A model generated the notes under the pieces. That model saw only the letters and a program-made list of their open reading frames with translations, was not told the DNA's origin and did not search any database. The translations under genes were made by a program, and so were the position numbers. DNA of 64,000 nucleotides, from the NCBI RefSeq assembly GCF_004358205.1, contig NZ_SMYO01000003.1:496001-560000 (forward strand). Direction: 5' to 3'. Positions within the stretch are counted from its first letter, which is position 1. Every line of letters starts with the position of its first letter. Below, one piece after another: positions 62,447 through 64,000 of the stretch. The DNA is from Bacillus salipaludis (GTDB lineage: Bacteria; Bacillota; Bacilli; Bacillales_B; DSM-18226).

Positions 62447-62550
62447 ACCTTTCCACCCTTTCTAATATCATTAAGGAGATATGTAAAAACTAATCATTCA
62501 TTTTGCAATATTCTATACGACTATCTTTAACTACCAATCTAGAATATTGG

Positions 62551-62591
62551 AACCAGTCATTACCGATCATTTACATGGAAAATGACTGGTT
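62551..62591. terminator. Hairpin between the acyl-CoA synthetase and biotin carboxylase genes
   Basis: AACCAGTCATT and AATGACTGGTT form an 11-bp perfect stem with a 19-nt loop, 11 nt after the synthetase stop. No T-tract follows, so the operon may read through. Confidence 0.55.
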
Positions 62592-62602
62592 CTAATTTAT
62601 GA

Positions 62603-64000
62603 CTATTTGACTGTCGATTTTTCAGCAACTATTTTTTGTATTTGAGTAACGGACGCCGGATCTTCTAGTCCTGTAATATCACCATGAACACTACCTGATA
62701 CAACAATCTCCTTTAATAAGCGGCGCATAATTTTTCCGCTTACTGTTTTTGGCAGCATATCTGTAAAAACAATTGATTTTGGAGCAGCAATTTTACCAAT
62801 TTGTTTTATGATCTGATCATTTATTTGTTGTTTTAATTCAGCTGTTCCATTGAAGCCATCAGCCAGACGGACAAATACGAGTGGAACTTCTCCTTTTATT
62901 TCATCAGGAATTCCAATAATGGCGGTTTCAGCGACACCCTGACATTCTAGGACCGCGCTTTCCATCTCCATTGTACTTAAACGGTGTCCGGCTACATTAA
63001 AGGCATCATCTGAACGGCCAACTACCCATATATGGCCATCATCATCGATTAATGCAAGATCGCTGGCATAATAATTGCCTTCTACCTGGCTAAAATAGGA
63101 ACCGTAATAACGCTCCGGTTCTTTCCAAAGTGTCCGGCACAGCATAGGAAATGGTTTTGTGATTACAAGATTTCCTAACTTACAAGGTCCCACTGGATTT
63201 CCTTCTTCATCCACAACATCTAAAACTGCTCCTAAAAATTGAGTGCCTGAGGATCCCGGTTTCATTGGCGTTAGCCAGGCTGCCCCAGCGATCGGACATC
63301 CGGCTGTTTCCGTTTGGCCCCAAGTATTATTGATATAGATCTTTTTCTTTCCTAAAACTTCATATGTCCAGTGCCATGTTTCGGGATCGAAAGGTTCACC
63401 AACTAGAGATATGACATCGAGACAGGATAAATCAAATTTTTCTAATGCCTTTTCTCCCATACTTTTTAACATTCTTAATGCTGTTGGGGCAGTAAACAAC
63501 TTATTCACCCGGTATTTTTCAATAATTTGATAAAAACGGTCCTTTGTTGGATAATCAACTGCACCTTCATAGACAACAGTTGTTACACCATTCGCTAAAG
63601 CACCTGCAATTCCCCAAATATGCATCGTTAACCAGCCGATATCCGCGGTACACCAGAAAACATCGTCATTACGGTGATCCATATGATACTTAGCATAGGT
63701 ATAATTTTGAGTGACAAATGCCATACCGGAATGCACAACACCTTTCGGTTTACCGGTCGTACCACTCGTATAGAACACAATACCGCTCTCATTCGCTTCA
63801 ATTCTTTCAGGCTCACATAAGATACTTGCCGCTTTTGTCTCTTCATGCCACCAGTAATCCCGGCCTTCTTTCATTTGAACCTCTGAACCTAATCGATTTA
63901 CAACAATGACTGCCTCAATCGAAGAAATAGATGGCACTACATTATCGACTTTTTCTTTTAAACGAATGACTTTTCCCCGTCTTTCCGTTGCATCTGCAGT
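62603..64000 (-). CDS. AMP-forming acyl-CoA synthetase (acetyl/acetoacetyl-CoA synthetase family), 5' end cut by window edge
   Basis: The C-terminal 465 residues of a synthetase that activates a short carboxylic acid. The A3 motif YTSGTTGKPKGVVHSG, the NNTWGQTETAG motif (A5), VGRSDDAFNVAGHRLSTMEME (A8 hinge) and the acetylatable lysine in PKTVSGKIMRR (A10) are all present. The frame is open to the right edge, where ADATERRGK matches the ADGGxRRGK motif of acetyl-CoA and related synthetases. In B. subtilis the yng cluster also has a synthetase. Acetate, propionate, isovalerate or acetoacetate are possible substrates. Confidence 0.9.
   Translation of the reverse strand, partial: TADATERRGKVIRLKEKVDNVVPSISSIEAVIVVNRLGSEVQMKEGRDYWWHEETKAASILCEPERIEANESGIVFYTSGTTGKPKGVVHSGMAFVTQNYTYAKYHMDHRNDDVFWCTADIGWLTMHIWGIAGALANGVTTVVYEGAVDYPTKDRFYQIIEKYRVNKLFTAPTALRMLKSMGEKALEKFDLSCLDVISLVGEPFDPETWHWTYEVLGKKKIYINNTWGQTETAGCPIAGAAWLTPMKPGSSGTQFLGAVLDVVDEEGNPVGPCKLGNLVITKPFPMLCRTLWKEPERYYGSYFSQVEGNYYASDLALIDDDGHIWVVGRSDDAFNVAGHRLSTMEMESAVLECQGVAETAIIGIPDEIKGEVPLVFVRLADGFNGTAELKQQINDQIIKQIGKIAAPKSIVFTDMLPKTVSGKIMRRLLKEIVVSGSVHGDITGLEDPASVTQIQKIVAEKSTVK

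Overview
The window reads as chromosomal DNA from a spore-forming, low-GC Gram-positive rod of the family Bacillaceae, in the Bacillus/Neobacillus range. The grounds are strong AGGAGG-type ribosome binding sites, frequent TTG and GTG starts, GerP-like spore proteins with sigma-K-type promoters, a Bacillus-type phaRBC/phaQ/phaP locus, and Bacillus yit- and yng-like clusters. No rRNA, tRNA, IS element, prophage or CRISPR array was seen.

Layout. (1) 1-3.9 kb, minus strand: a sulfate activation and phosphosulfolactate operon (comA-like synthase, histidine phosphatase, cysH, sat, cysC). It resembles the B. subtilis yisZ-yitABCD locus, which is linked to spore sulfolactate. Divergent from it are an MFS exporter and a TauE/SafE-type exporter. 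(2) 4-19.7 kb: mixed transport and regulation. This holds MFS genes (one with a MarR repressor and a clear operator), a D-2-hydroxyacid dehydrogenase, an M20 amidohydrolase, a membrane diguanylate cyclase, an AEC carrier, and a CitMHS transporter with a CitST-like two-component pair and a consensus cre site. (3) 19.9-21.7 kb: a compact group of five small GerPA/GerPF/GerPC-like genes on both strands. (4) 22.7-25.9 kb: a pseudouridine operon (BMP-type lipoprotein, psuK, psuG).

(5) 26-49 kb: the centre of the window, which I read as a complete phenylalanine catabolic island. A phenylalanine dehydrogenase (with the Gly and Leu specificity residues of PheDH rather than LeuDH) is followed by E1 alpha, E1 beta and E2 of a 2-oxoacid dehydrogenase and by an AAT-family permease. 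An Lrp/AsnC gene is divergent from it. Next to this lies a paa gene set (paaK, paaABCD, EthD-like, paaF, paaG, ALDH, paaH, paaJ, a further hydratase, paaX, paaI). Together they could take Phe to phenylpyruvate, phenylacetyl-CoA, then acetyl-CoA and succinyl-CoA. PaaX-type operator candidates of the same sequence lie at the paaA and paaI promoters.

(6) 49.5-55.6 kb: polyhydroxybutyrate synthesis (phaC, phaB, phaR, phaQ, phaP, an SDR, phaA). phaC appears to start at a rare AUU codon, and phaQ has two identical palindromic operators. (7) 55.7-64 kb: a small gene with a structured leader, scoAB, and a yng-like operon (carboxylase subunits, enoyl-CoA hydratase, HMG-CoA lyase, BCCP, biotin carboxylase, acyl-CoA synthetase) for leucine/isovaleryl-CoA and ketone-body metabolism. 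It feeds the acetyl-CoA and acetoacetyl-CoA pool used by the pha genes.

Two convergent intergenic gaps 14 kb apart carry the same 52-nt-period hairpin repeat. In the larger array the stem positions co-vary. It is the clearest structure in the window that the gene annotation does not explain.
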